This document shows positions 27,330 through 35,562 of a stretch of DNA of 64,000 nucleotides, piece after piece. The first letter of the stretch is position 1. Every line of letters begins with the position of its first letter. Below the pieces are notes generated by a model that saw nothing but the letters and a program-made list of their open reading frames with translations, ran no database searches and was not told the DNA's origin. The position numbers were made by a program, and so were the translations under genes. Origin of the DNA: Chitinophagaceae bacterium (GTDB lineage Bacteria; Bacteroidota; Bacteroidia; Chitinophagales; Chitinophagaceae). Location: positions 248,001 to 312,000 of the forward strand of contig JADKAM010000003.1 in the NCBI GenBank assembly GCA_016715365.1. The letters are read 5' to 3'.

Positions 27330-28129
27330 ATTTTTAATTTCCCGGTTATTCTTTTCCAGATGAATGTTGGTAACAACGGTTTCAACATTTGCCCGGCATA
27401 ATTTTTCGGAAAATCTTCTTTGATACCAAATGCTTCCGGTTCTTTTGGAGGGCAGGTGTACGTACCAAACAGTTTGTCCATGATGGGTGAAATATTTGCA
27501 TAATTTCCGGCGTCTCTTTCTATATCGTGATGCCAGTGATGCAGCTCCGGTGAACCGATCAGGATCTTCAGCGGGCCAATGGGTAATCTTACATTTGAAT
27601 GAATATAGATGGCCCAGATACCTCTGAAAGCAACAAGCACAGCCAATGCTTCCAGATCAAAGCCCATAATGACTGCAGGCAGATTAATAAGGCCAACTGT
27701 GTAGATGGAATCGATCGGATGCTCCCGGTGAGCAGCAAGCCAGTCAAGTTGTTCGGCACTATGGTGCACTTTATGAAAGCGCCATAAAAAATCAACTTTG
27801 TGCTGAAGCCGGTGCCCCCAGTAAATTAAAAAATCACTTACAAAAAGTACTTCAATACTTTGCAGCCAGATGGGTTGATTTTGTATAAGCAACCTGAAAT
27901 GTTGTGGTATTAAATCATCCAGCCAGAAATTAAAATAATTAAGTACCCACAAAACCAGGCTGCTCCATAATAAATACTGGCCTAAAAAATAACATAGATC
28001 AAGCACCCAGTTTTTTCTGAATACCTTTTGACCTTTTTTTGCAGGAAAAACTTTTTCCATTGGGATAAAAACCAGCGCTAAAAAAAGCATGCTGGCACCG
28101 GTTGCTATCAATAGGTATAAAATACTCAT
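27326..28129 (-). CDS. Sterol desaturase/fatty acid hydroxylase family membrane protein
   Basis: The 267-residue integral membrane protein carries the three His clusters of the di-iron fatty acid hydroxylase superfamily: GHRLQHK, HKVHHS and HHWHHD, the last near residue 197. Multiple hydrophobic helices flank them. The family hydroxylates or desaturates lipids with O2. The lipid substrate is unknown; sphingolipid or ornithine-lipid hydroxylation would be plausible in this phylum. Its start overlaps the stop of the upstream repeat protein by 4 nt (28126-28129), so it is the last gene of a four-gene operon beginning at 29946. Confidence 0.9.
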   Translation of the reverse strand: MSILYLLIATGASMLFLALVFIPMEKVFPAKKGQKVFRKNWVLDLCYFLGQYLLWSSLVLWVLNYFNFWLDDLIPQHFRLLIQNQPIWLQSIEVLFVSDFLIYWGHRLQHKVDFLWRFHKVHHSAEQLDWLAAHREHPIDSIYTVGLINLPAVIMGFDLEALAVLVAFRGIWAIYIHSNVRLPIGPLKILIGSPELHHWHHDIERDAGNYANISPIMDKLFGTYTCPPKEPEAFGIKEDFPKNYAGQMLKPLLPTFIWKRITGKLKI

Positions 28130-28668
28130 TTTGTATAAAACCAGTTTTTGCTGTTTAGTTTAATACTGTCAAGTTTTAATTGTAGCCACATGGGCAATGT
28201 ATTGGCCGACTTTCTTAAACTATCCTGGAAATAGGTAGATCTGTAAGTAAGCATATAGCTTAAATATGCCCTCTTTTTCTGACTTTTAATAAATGGATCA
28301 TCATCAACCATAACAATTGATTTAGATGAAGATAATCTGCTATTTTTTTGGCTTGTTAAAATTGGATCGTCATCAATCATAACCAGTGATTTTGATGAGG
28401 ATAATCTTTTATTTTTTTCGTTTGTAATGATCGAAGCATTCTTATTCATCATAAATGATTTGGATGAGGATAACCTTGCGTATTGGGCCGAATCATAACT
28501 GGTAGTTCTTGTGATCGTAATTTTCCCGCCATTGTGGCTTGATTGTTTTAAGGTTTCATCAGCACTGAAAAATGAATTAAACCTGCCCGATCTGTAAACT
28601 AAAAAACTACCGATCAATGCAACAAAGCAGGTAAGTGTAATTCCTTTTATAAACTGGCTATGCTTCAT
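28126..28668 (-). CDS. Membrane-anchored protein with three 23-residue repeats
   Basis: The 180-residue product has one N-terminal membrane segment (ITLTCFVALIGSFLVY). Residues 65-133 form three tandem 23-residue repeats, each starting RLSSSKS and the last two containing the acidic block DDDP. Copies 2 and 3 are nearly identical. The C-terminal ~45 residues are not repeated. It sits 3 nt after the TPR lipoprotein gene and overlaps the desaturase start by 4 nt, so it is part of the operon. I do not recognise the family. The Arg/Ser/Lys-rich and Asp-rich alternation suggests a binding or phosphorylatable linker, but that is conjecture. Confidence 0.75.
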   Translation of the reverse strand: MKHSQFIKGITLTCFVALIGSFLVYRSGRFNSFFSADETLKQSSHNGGKITITRTTSYDSAQYARLSSSKSFMMNKNASIITNEKNKRLSSSKSLVMIDDDPILTSQKNSRLSSSKSIVMVDDDPFIKSQKKRAYLSYMLTYRSTYFQDSLRKSANTLPMWLQLKLDSIKLNSKNWFYTK

Positions 28669-28671
28669 GTA

Positions 28672-29427
28672 TCAGTTATTCTCTTTAAAAATCTCAATGG
28701 TTGATTTATATGTACTGTCCTTTGCAATTACTTCATCAAATAATTTATCAGCTTCTTTCTTCTTTTTTAATTTTTGTTTTGTCATGCCCATGTTCAGGGA
28801 GTAAGAGACCATCTCGGGATAATTCTGCACCAGGTGTTCATAATGCAATTCTGCCTGTGTATAGTTTTCCAGGTTATAATAATTCCTGGCAAGTACTTCT
28901 TCAATAATTCGGCCTCCGTTGGCTTCAAAGGCTTTTAAATTATACTGTAGCGCTTTATCCAGGTCAGTATGAGCGTCATCGTACTCGCCCATGTATATCA
29001 GGCCCAGTGTATTGTTCACACTCATTTCATCAGGTTCCAGATCTACCGCCCTTAACAGTTTGGCTAAGGCCAGGTCAGTCTTTCCTCTCAGCAGATCAAC
29101 ATCGGCCGCATTTAACAGGTAATCGAGACTGTTTTTTTTGTAACATTTGGCAGCGAGTGTAGAAAAATGAATGGCTGAATCTTTTTTCTCCAGTTGATTA
29201 TAGGTAATAGCAATATTGCGGTAAATGGTTCCCTTCGATTTTTTTGTAAGTGCCGGATTTTTAGCAGCTTTTAAAAATGCCTGCAAAGCTTCTTCATATT
29301 TTCCTGCGTTTATCAGTGCAATACCTTTTTCATTTACATCGATGGCATTATCTTCAGTAGCAGGTTGCGTGCAGGAGAACAGCAGCAGGAGTAAAACGGG
29401 TAAGCAGCAGATGATCAGTTTCTTCAT
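28672..29427 (-). CDS. TPR lipoprotein
   Basis: The 251-residue protein has a lipoprotein signal (KKLIICCLPVLLLLLFSC, lipobox LFSC). Several TPR units follow (GIALINAGKYEEALQAFLKA at about residues 35-54, NTLGLIYMGEYDDAHTDLDK at about 140) and end in KLFDEVIAKDSTY. It is likely anchored in the outer or inner membrane and used for protein contacts. It is the second gene of the leftward operon 29946-27326, 21 nt after the first gene and 3 nt before the repeat protein. Confidence 0.85.
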   Translation of the reverse strand: MKKLIICCLPVLLLLLFSCTQPATEDNAIDVNEKGIALINAGKYEEALQAFLKAAKNPALTKKSKGTIYRNIAITYNQLEKKDSAIHFSTLAAKCYKKNSLDYLLNAADVDLLRGKTDLALAKLLRAVDLEPDEMSVNNTLGLIYMGEYDDAHTDLDKALQYNLKAFEANGGRIIEEVLARNYYNLENYTQAELHYEHLVQNYPEMVSYSLNMGMTKQKLKKKKEADKLFDEVIAKDSTYKSTIEIFKENN

Positions 29428-29448
29428 GGGTGATTAATTATAAGTGCT

Positions 29449-29946
29449 TTATTTTTTAACCCTGGCCTTTGCTGCCATAAATTCTTTTTCGCCGGTGGTA
29501 TTATCCAGTTTGCCGGCATACAGCAAACCTTCATTTGTTCCCTGGGTTTCGGTGGTGCCATAAATGGCCTGTTTGTTGGCCGACAGTTTTATATGGTATC
29601 TATCAAGTCCCAGAATCTGAGAAGGGTCGTCAGCTTTTTTTCCTTCAAAAATAAAATCGTTGGTGGTGAATGAAAAACTGCCCTCTGCATATTCAATGCC
29701 TGATCTGCCTTTTTTGCCTTTATACATTTCTACCAAATCTTTATTGGTACTGTCTGTTGCCAGGTAGGTCCATACCATTTCTGCTTTGGTTTTCCCTTCG
29801 GCATCAATGGCAATTTTTAAAATGCCTGTAAACAGATCCTGCTTGTTAACCATCGTCCACTCGCCTTTATAATACGAAACAGAAGCCTGCGAAAAACCAT
29901 ATTGCAGGGCCAGCAACAGCGTAACTGACAAAAATATCTTTTTCAT
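29449..29946 (-). CDS. Secreted protein of unknown function
   Basis: The 165-residue product has a signal peptide (MKKIFLSVTLLLALQYGFSQ) and a compact beta-rich body (YKGEWTMVNKQDLFTGILKI, then AEGSFSFTTNDFIFEGKK, then ANKQAIYGTTETQG). The pattern resembles small lipocalin-like or carrier domains, but I cannot assign a family. It is the first gene of the operon with the TPR lipoprotein, the repeat protein and the desaturase, which hints at an envelope-lipid role by context only. Confidence 0.7.
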   Translation of the reverse strand: MKKIFLSVTLLLALQYGFSQASVSYYKGEWTMVNKQDLFTGILKIAIDAEGKTKAEMVWTYLATDSTNKDLVEMYKGKKGRSGIEYAEGSFSFTTNDFIFEGKKADDPSQILGLDRYHIKLSANKQAIYGTTETQGTNEGLLYAGKLDNTTGEKEFMAAKARVKK

Positions 29947-30043
29947 TTTTTTTGTATAAATCTACACAGAAACAGCATTTTCTGCAAATGTTTATGAGGG
30001 TGCATTTCAAATTGTTGCCAGGTTGCCAACCCTTTTATGGCTA

Positions 30044-30673
30044 TCAGTTTCCGGCTTTAAAAAGAATACTCAAAATTCTTGGAATGGTATTACGTCCGGC
30101 TTCATCAAAATATTCATTGATGTGCATGAGTGTAAAACCATACTTTTTGGCAGCCTTTGTAAAGTCGGATATATGATGATGAAAACAGGTAACAACCTGC
30201 TCACCCTCCTCTGTAGTAAACCTTGCTTTGGAGCCGGTATATTGTTTAAAAGGGTGCAGTTCGCCAATATAAACATGCCCGCTTCCGGAGATTAGTTTTG
30301 ATACTTTCTCAAATACCGGTTCCAGGTTCTCAATATGCTCCAGCACCAGGCTAAAAGTGGTGAGATCGTATTTTATATTGACAAAATCCCAGTCCTTTAA
30401 AATATCAGCCTGTATAAAATTTACCTTATCGCTGTTTATTTTTTCCTTTGCTTTTGCCAGCATTTCAGTTGAGAGGTCAACAGCAGTAATTTTTTTTGCT
30501 TTGGTAAGCAGCCAGGCCGTGTTTTTTCCGGTGCCGCAACCAATTTCAAGGCAGTTTTCAAATTCAATACCGGTCAGCGTTTCCTGCAATGCCAATGCTT
30601 CCAGGTCACGGGTTTTGTTTAGGTTGGTATCGTATTGGGCCGACCAGCTATCGTATGCTTTTTGTACGTTCAT
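30044..30673 (-). CDS. Class I SAM-dependent methyltransferase
   Basis: The 209-residue protein has a methyltransferase fold: CLEIGCGTGKNTAWLL (motif I, near residue 41), KKITAVDLSTEMLAKAKEKI (motif II), and YDLTTFSLVLEHIENLEPVF (post-II). No substrate-specific motif is recognised. Its ATG overlaps the stop of a small GC-rich upstream ORF (ATGA, 30670-30673), implying translational coupling. Confidence 0.9.
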   Translation of the reverse strand: MNVQKAYDSWSAQYDTNLNKTRDLEALALQETLTGIEFENCLEIGCGTGKNTAWLLTKAKKITAVDLSTEMLAKAKEKINSDKVNFIQADILKDWDFVNIKYDLTTFSLVLEHIENLEPVFEKVSKLISGSGHVYIGELHPFKQYTGSKARFTTEEGEQVVTCFHHHISDFTKAAKKYGFTLMHINEYFDEAGRNTIPRILSILFKAGN

Positions 30674-30864
30674 GATTTCAGCATTTCTATTTGCCTGAGT
30701 CCTGCCAGATCTTTGGCGCGCTTCGCGGGCTTCCGGGCACCAGTTGTTCCATTCTGGTCCTTCCCGGCGCCTTGTTTTACCCGGGCGGTTACGCGGGGCG
30801 GCGCGGCGCGTTTTCTCCCTGTTTGGGCTTCCAGTACTTCATCAATAGTTTGTATTGCAGGCAT
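30670..30864 (-). CDS. Small basic, GC-rich ORF coupled to the methyltransferase
   Basis: With the ATG at 30864 this encodes 64 residues: an acidic start (MPAIQTIDEVLEAQTG) and then a Lys/Arg/Ala/Pro-rich disordered stretch (RKRAAPPRVTARVKQGAG, then ARKPAKRAKDLAGL). Its GC content is far above the neighbouring genes. It ends in an ATGA overlap with the methyltransferase. The frame extends to 30912, but a minus-strand terminator occupies 30888-30920, so the later start is preferred. No family is recognised. A nucleic-acid-binding tail is plausible. An opposite-strand frame is also open here, so coding status is not certain. Confidence 0.5.
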   Translation of the reverse strand: MPAIQTIDEVLEAQTGRKRAAPPRVTARVKQGAGKDQNGTTGARKPAKRAKDLAGLRQIEMLKS

Positions 30865-30887
30865 GATTTTTACAATTGCATGTAAAG

Positions 30888-30920
30888 TAAATAAAAAAGG
30901 CAGCTTTTTCAAACTGCCTT
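30888..30920 (-). terminator. Intrinsic terminator (minus strand)
   Basis: AAGGCAG (30897-30903) pairs with CTGCCTT (30914-30920) over a 10-nt loop. On the minus strand the stem is followed by TTTTTTATTT. It would end leftward transcripts coming from the dienelactone hydrolase gene. Confidence 0.65.
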
Positions 30921-30949
30921 AGTATCGCTATGTCTTAAATTAATGAACT

Positions 30950-31016
30950 GTCAGGTTGAGCTTGTCGAAACCGGGGCTATATCAAACTAACCCGTCTTCG
31001 ACAAGCTCAGACTGAC
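30950..31016. repeat. REP-like palindromic element, copy 2
   Basis: GTCAGGTTGAGCTTGTCGAA and TTCGACAAGCTCAGACTGAC form long near-perfect complementary arms around about 27 bp. It is the same family as 22131 and 35394, located between two leftward genes just upstream of the terminator at 30888-30920. Confidence 0.8.
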
Positions 31017-31054
31017 AACAAAATTGATGGCAAGATTTCAAAACGGTACAATTT

Positions 31055-31879
31055 TTATTTAAACAATCCTGCAAAAAAAGTTTTCATCTCATTCCACGAA
31101 GCAGTATCGGCTGCAGCATTGTAGGCAATCGGCATCTTGAATTTTTCACCCATGGCTGTTGCTTCCGGGTTGCTGAATGCATGTGTGGCACCGGGATAAC
31201 TTTTAAAAGTATATTCAGCACTGATTGAATCCATCTGTTTTTTAAAAGCAGCCACTTCTGTTGGCGGTACAAAATTATCAGCATCGCCATGCAGCACCAG
31301 AATTTTTGCAGTGAGTGCATTTTTATTGGCAGGTGTGCCCATTAAGCTGCCATGAAAACTAACAATGCCTTTTAAAGGTTCGCCCATGCGTACAAAATTC
31401 AGCAGCATACCACCACCAAAGCAATAGCCAATGGCGGCCATATTTTCAGGGTCAACCTGCTTATAGGTTTTTAATTTGTTTAATGCAGTGTCAAAATGTT
31501 TTTTGGCCATTACCGGGTCCGTGTAAAACGGCATGGCCAGTTTACCGGCCAGTTCGGGATTATCTGCTGTACGGCCATTGCCATACATATCTACTGCCAT
31601 GGCAATATAGCCCAGGCTTGCCAGTTCCCTTGCACGTCTTTTGGCATATTCATTCAGTCCCCACCACTCGTGTACAACCAGTACCGCCGGGCGTGGGCCC
31701 TCTATGTTTTCATCGTACACAATGTAGCCGCCCATATTCAGGCTGTCTAAAGTGTAATTAATATTTTCTTCTTTCAATTTGGGTGCTTTGGTTTCTGCTT
31801 TTTTATCCGTTGCATTATTGCAGGCTGTAAACAGGAATGCAGAAAGGATTAAAGCTGTTGTTATTTTAATGATTTTCAT
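31055..31879 (-). CDS. Dienelactone hydrolase family lipoprotein
   Basis: The 274-residue protein has a lipoprotein signal (TTALILSAFLFTAC) and an alpha/beta hydrolase fold: VVHEWWGLNEYAKRRARELA (near residue 68), AIGYCFGGGMLLNFV with a Cys nucleophile elbow as in dienelactone hydrolases, ILVLHGDADNFVPP carrying the acid, and GATHAFSNP carrying the His. The canonical enzyme hydrolyses dienelactone. Secreted Bacteroidota members have unknown ester or lactone substrates. It stands alone, with the REP-like element after its stop. Confidence 0.9.
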   Translation of the reverse strand: MKIIKITTALILSAFLFTACNNATDKKAETKAPKLKEENINYTLDSLNMGGYIVYDENIEGPRPAVLVVHEWWGLNEYAKRRARELASLGYIAMAVDMYGNGRTADNPELAGKLAMPFYTDPVMAKKHFDTALNKLKTYKQVDPENMAAIGYCFGGGMLLNFVRMGEPLKGIVSFHGSLMGTPANKNALTAKILVLHGDADNFVPPTEVAAFKKQMDSISAEYTFKSYPGATHAFSNPEATAMGEKFKMPIAYNAAADTASWNEMKTFFAGLFK

Positions 31880-31948
31880 TTTTATATTTATTTAGTTCAA
31901 GATAAACAACCGTGAAGTTAAAATGTTTTTAAAACTCAACACAAAAAA

Positions 31949-32968
31949 CTATTTAGGGATTTTCTCCTTTGCATCCAGCACTTCCACATCAAATACCAAA
32001 ATACTGTTAGGCGGAATGGTGGCTGAACGGGTGCGTATGCCATAAGCACTGCCCGAGCAGATATATAGCCGGATCTTTCCACCAATCCTGCAATGTGATA
32101 AACCAATTTGCCATCCTTTTATCAATCTTTCCAAAGGAAATGTTGCAGGCTTTTGTTTAGTTTGATCGAAGACACTGTTATCAATAAGCAGAGAACCTTT
32201 GTAATGCACAGTAACCGTATCTGTAACTTTTATCAACCTTCCAGTTCCTTCTTTTAATGATTGATAGAAAACACCATCTTGATATGTTGTACTGTCTTTT
32301 ATTCGATGGTAGCCATATAAATCTTCATCTGCTTTCTGTTGTGCAATACTATCTATATTACTCATGTGGCGCAACAGAGGAGGATTGATTGCCTGAGAGT
32401 CCAGTGCTTTCCAAACACCATTGCTACGCAGTAGCCAACGGTTACTGAATGTAGCAGCCGACTTTTTATGTGTTTTATTGCCGGTAAATTTTATGCTAAA
32501 AGTACTATCATAACTGAAAGTGGTAATCAGCTTCCATTTTTTTTCATGTGGCAGAAAAATATATCCTGAGTATAGTGTTTTATTAGTTGCAGAATCGCTG
32601 GCTGTTGAAATGAGCAGAGGATAAGTTTCATTTTCTTTCCACTCGTAGTTCCAGAAACAGCCTGAACCATCCGTGTAGTGTACATCTATACCGTATGACA
32701 TAAACTTCAATATACCATGAAAATACCCGGATTTAAATATAATTACCTTTTGTTCTTTGTAATATGCCAGTCCTAAAACTGCTTTATCGGCTGAAATTCC
32801 GGTAATCTCTTTCTTTGATTTACCACTTTTTGTCATTTTTATTTCGGCATAGTATGCAACGGCTTTAATGGAATCGGGTATGGAATATAAATTTTTGCTA
32901 TTGTTGTTTTGGCTAAAAGCACCAAAGCAAAAAAGGTTGAGGAGAAGAAATGTGAGGGAGTGTTTCAT
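31949..32968 (-). CDS. Secreted DUF3472-like/FKBP-type prolyl isomerase fusion
   Basis: The 339-residue product has a signal peptide (FLLLNLFCFGAFSQ). Residues about 60-200 (KAVLGLAYYKEQKVI, then WKENETYPLLI, then YSGYIFLPHEKKWKLITTFS, then FSNRWLLRSNGVWKAL) resemble the DUF3472 beta-sandwich domain. Residues about 245-335 are an FKBP domain: VTVHYKGSLLIDNSVFDQT, PLERLIKGWQIGL, SGSAYGIRTRSATIPPNSIL and VFDVEVLDA. FKBPs catalyse prolyl cis-trans isomerisation, here in the periplasm or outer membrane. The FKBP assignment is firm; the N-terminal family is from memory. Confidence 0.82.
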   Translation of the reverse strand: MKHSLTFLLLNLFCFGAFSQNNNSKNLYSIPDSIKAVAYYAEIKMTKSGKSKKEITGISADKAVLGLAYYKEQKVIIFKSGYFHGILKFMSYGIDVHYTDGSGCFWNYEWKENETYPLLISTASDSATNKTLYSGYIFLPHEKKWKLITTFSYDSTFSIKFTGNKTHKKSAATFSNRWLLRSNGVWKALDSQAINPPLLRHMSNIDSIAQQKADEDLYGYHRIKDSTTYQDGVFYQSLKEGTGRLIKVTDTVTVHYKGSLLIDNSVFDQTKQKPATFPLERLIKGWQIGLSHCRIGGKIRLYICSGSAYGIRTRSATIPPNSILVFDVEVLDAKEKIPK

Positions 32969-33086
32969 GAAGAAGTTGGTTAATTAAAAATACTATTTAA
33001 TTAAAAATGTTGCTGTAATTATTTGTTTTATTGAACATTTGCTAAAAGCGCTCATGAAGAGGGTAAAGGGTTAGAAAATTTATGTT

Positions 33087-33623
33087 TTATCTTCTATTTA
33101 TTCCTTTTGAAATTAAAACTTTTTCAACTGCAGCTATACCGCCCGAGAAGGGATTGCCTTCAACAATAGAGAGCTTATTTTTATTCCATTGTAATTCCAA
33201 TTGTTTTGAGCTGGATGTTAACTGCATTTTGCGTGTGAGTATAACCGCGTCGAGTGAAGCCAGTATATTTTGCTGTTCATCAAGCAGGGTATTGTTGTTA
33301 AGATCAATAATGCAAATGCATTTTAATTCATTAACTGGTTTGGCATTTACTTTTTTCCTGAATACCAAAACGCTCCAAAAAATAAGTGCGAATAAAACGC
33401 CGGAAGCAGTAAGAATTATTCCCAAATTTGGTGCATCAGGAATCTTCATTTCAAAAACAAATAGTTGCAGCAAGCCATTTGCCAGAAGAATAAAAGCAAG
33501 CAGGCCGGTTACAAAAAGAAAAGTGCTTGTCCACTGTGCAGGTTTTTTGGTGATGTATAATTTATTTTGGTCCTCGTAAATTACGGTACCGGAAGATGTG
33601 GCAAGTTTTATCATAAACAACAA
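33087..33623 (-). CDS. Small membrane protein of unknown function
   Basis: The 178-residue product has two membrane segments (STFLFVTGLLAFILLANGLL and GIILTASGVLFALIFWSVLV) between a short N-terminal part and a C-terminal beta-rich domain (ECLCICIIDLNNNTLLDEQQ-like region, then LTSSSKQLELQW). No family is recognised. The opposite strand is also open over nearly the same interval, but the membrane-protein pattern and orientation with the neighbours favour this frame. Confidence 0.65.
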   Translation of the reverse strand: MLFMIKLATSSGTVIYEDQNKLYITKKPAQWTSTFLFVTGLLAFILLANGLLQLFVFEMKIPDAPNLGIILTASGVLFALIFWSVLVFRKKVNAKPVNELKCICIIDLNNNTLLDEQQNILASLDAVILTRKMQLTSSSKQLELQWNKNKLSIVEGNPFSGGIAAVEKVLISKGINRR

Positions 33624-33723
33624 GTTTATAAGTTAGGTTTATAAAGCTACTGCTATTTATTTTGATTATAGAAACCAGGAAAAGATTGCCCTGTTCAGTA
33701 GGAACGTTTGGAGGATTATACCA

Positions 33724-34263
33724 TTATTCTTGAACAGCAACCATCATTTTATCAACAATAAAATTTTTCAGTTTGATGAACTCCTCCGGGTTCATTGACT
33801 TTGCCGGGAGAATAAAAGCAGGCCCGTCAGATTTAAGCGGCATAATGCAGGTATCATTGATTTGTACAGATTTAATATTCTCCCATTTCTCTATGGTGAT
33901 TGTGGAATCCTGAATTAATTCAAACGCTGCAGACGTAAGCTTTAACTGGTGTGATTTGTATTGAGCAATATCTTTTAAAAAATCCTCTACACTGCTTTTC
34001 CATTTTAGGTATTGGGTAATGACAGCAATTGCATAAACTATTGTAAATAAAAAAACGACAGCACCCAAAACGATAAGCCAGCTAATATCGGGTCTTTTAA
34101 AAGCGGCAAGATAAATGCCGAAAGTTATTAAGGCTGTTAAAAGGCAATAAAGGATTGCGTTCTGAGTTGGTTTATATTTTAAAATACTTCCTTTACCGTC
34201 ATGGTAATACATTTCTCTGAAATGATCAGGATTGAAAGTTAGTGTTATGTTTAAATCCTCCAT
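33724..34263 (-). CDS. YcxB-like membrane protein
   Basis: The 179-residue protein has two adjacent membrane helices (LYCLLTALITFGIYLAAF and SWLIVLGAVVFLFTIVYAIA), then a C-terminal domain with TIEKWENIKSVQINDTCIMP and FILPAKSMNPEEFIKLKNFI. This arrangement of two helices followed by a small beta domain and 'lP...f...ef..l' matches the YcxB-like family. Its function is unknown. It precedes another two-helix protein gene in the same direction by about 100 nt, and the two may be related. Confidence 0.65.
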   Translation of the reverse strand: MEDLNITLTFNPDHFREMYYHDGKGSILKYKPTQNAILYCLLTALITFGIYLAAFKRPDISWLIVLGAVVFLFTIVYAIAVITQYLKWKSSVEDFLKDIAQYKSHQLKLTSAAFELIQDSTITIEKWENIKSVQINDTCIMPLKSDGPAFILPAKSMNPEEFIKLKNFIVDKMMVAVQE

Positions 34264-34407
34264 AAAATTCTAAAGCTGAGATGTTAGTCTGTTACGAATT
34301 AAAAATAATCAATTACGCTAAGATAATAGCCCAATAAAGATTTCCTGTATAAGAGAGCCCCGGAAGCGTTCGGGGTATACTGTGCCAATGAAGTTAAATA
34401 GTAATTG

Positions 34408-35355
34408 TTAAGCCTGGCCTAAAAAACTGTCCTTCATTTTTCCTAAAAGGTCAGTATCTAACATGCGGTAAGCAATGCGTATCATATTTACAAATGCCAT
34501 AGCGTGGGAGATGCCGTGGCCGATGATTACCGGTTTGCTAACGCCCAGAACGGGTACGCCGCCGTACTGTTCAAAATTAAGGCTGTTGAAATATGCATCA
34601 TCCATATTGCGGCGCTTGCTGATGTCGTAAATACTTTCGGCCAGTTTTAAAACCACGTTGCCTGTATAGCCGTTGCATACCAAAACATCGGCTTTGTTTA
34701 ATAGAATATCGCGGCCTTCAATATTGCCAATGAAATGTATCTGTTTGTTTTCTTTAAGCAGCGGGTAAGTGGCCAGGGTAAGTATATTGCCCTTGCCTTC
34801 TTCTTCGCCCAGGTTTATTAAACCAACTTTTGGGTTCTCAAAATTTAAAATGTATTTGGCAAACAGTGAACCCAGTATGGCAAACTGGTTCAGGTTTTCG
34901 GGTTTGCAATCGGCATTTAAACCGGCATCTACCAACAGGCCCAGTGTGCCATCTTCTCTTGGCATATAAGCACCAATGGTTGGACGCAGCACACCTTCAA
35001 TGGCTTTAATGCTGAACAGCGATCCTACCATCATAGCACCGGTATTACCTGCACTGATGAATGCATCGGTTTTACCTGCTGCCAGTAACTGAAAGCCAAT
35101 GGCAATGGATGAGTGTTGTTTTTCTTTAAATGCTTTAGTGGGATGTTCGTGCATGCCAATGACTTCAGGCGCATGTACAATGGTATACTTATCCGCAGGT
35201 ATGGGATGACTGGCAAGGTGAGCGTTGATCTGCACTTCATCACCAATTAAAGTAAGATGAATACCGGCTGATGCTGTGGCTACATATTCAGCTGCACCTT
35301 TTACTGTTTCCAAAGGAGCAAAATCACCACCCATCATATCCAGCGCTATATTCAT
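34408..35355 (-). CDS. plsX: Phosphate acyltransferase PlsX
   Basis: The 315-residue protein has the PlsX hallmark sequences: IALDMMGGDFAPLETVKGA at the start, MHEHPTKAFKEKQHSSIAIG, DAFISAGNTGAMMVGSLFSI, GLLVDAGLNADCKPENLNQF, LINLGEEEGKGN and VCNGYTGNVVLKLAE. PlsX converts acyl-ACP to acyl-phosphate, feeding PlsY in phospholipid synthesis. It follows rpmF in the classic DUF177-rpmF-plsX order, but a REP-like palindrome separates the two. fabH, often next, is not in the window. Confidence 0.97.
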   Translation of the reverse strand: MNIALDMMGGDFAPLETVKGAAEYVATASAGIHLTLIGDEVQINAHLASHPIPADKYTIVHAPEVIGMHEHPTKAFKEKQHSSIAIGFQLLAAGKTDAFISAGNTGAMMVGSLFSIKAIEGVLRPTIGAYMPREDGTLGLLVDAGLNADCKPENLNQFAILGSLFAKYILNFENPKVGLINLGEEEGKGNILTLATYPLLKENKQIHFIGNIEGRDILLNKADVLVCNGYTGNVVLKLAESIYDISKRRNMDDAYFNSLNFEQYGGVPVLGVSKPVIIGHGISHAMAFVNMIRIAYRMLDTDLLGKMKDSFLGQA

Positions 35356-35393
35356 TTCAGTAACGTTTTGTTAAGCAAGCGTTCAATCAGGGT

Positions 35394-35458
35394 GTCAGGG
35401 TGAGCTTGTCGAACCCGGGATATTCCAATGAACCCGCCTTCGACAAGCTCAGGCTGAC
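35394..35458. repeat. REP-like palindromic element, copy 3
   Basis: GTCAGGGTGAGCTTGTCGAA and TTCGACAAGCTCAGGCTGAC are nearly complementary arms around about 25 bp. It lies in the 207-bp gap between rpmF and plsX, both leftward, where it could attenuate read-through into plsX. Confidence 0.8.
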
Positions 35459-35562
35459 AGCTTTTTGAAAATTGCATTTGACAGACTTTCTATAAATGCA
35501 AAATTCTAAGTCTGAAACTCGTTAAACGAATTTCGGACTTAGAATTGATACTTTGAAAAATA

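Noticed and set aside
30635..30922. + strand GC-rich frame of 95 codons
   Set aside because: It runs opposite the methyltransferase start and crosses a minus-strand terminator; the minus-strand ORF has an ATGA coupling and a plausible basic tail.
33082..33579. + strand frame of 165 codons opposite 33087-33623
   Set aside because: The minus-strand frame has two clean membrane helices and sits with similarly oriented neighbours; the + frame has no recognisable pattern.
34358..34375. Small CCCCG/CGGGG hairpin between the YcxB-like gene and plsX
   Set aside because: The stem is only 5 bp without a T-tract on either strand, so it is not listed as a terminator.
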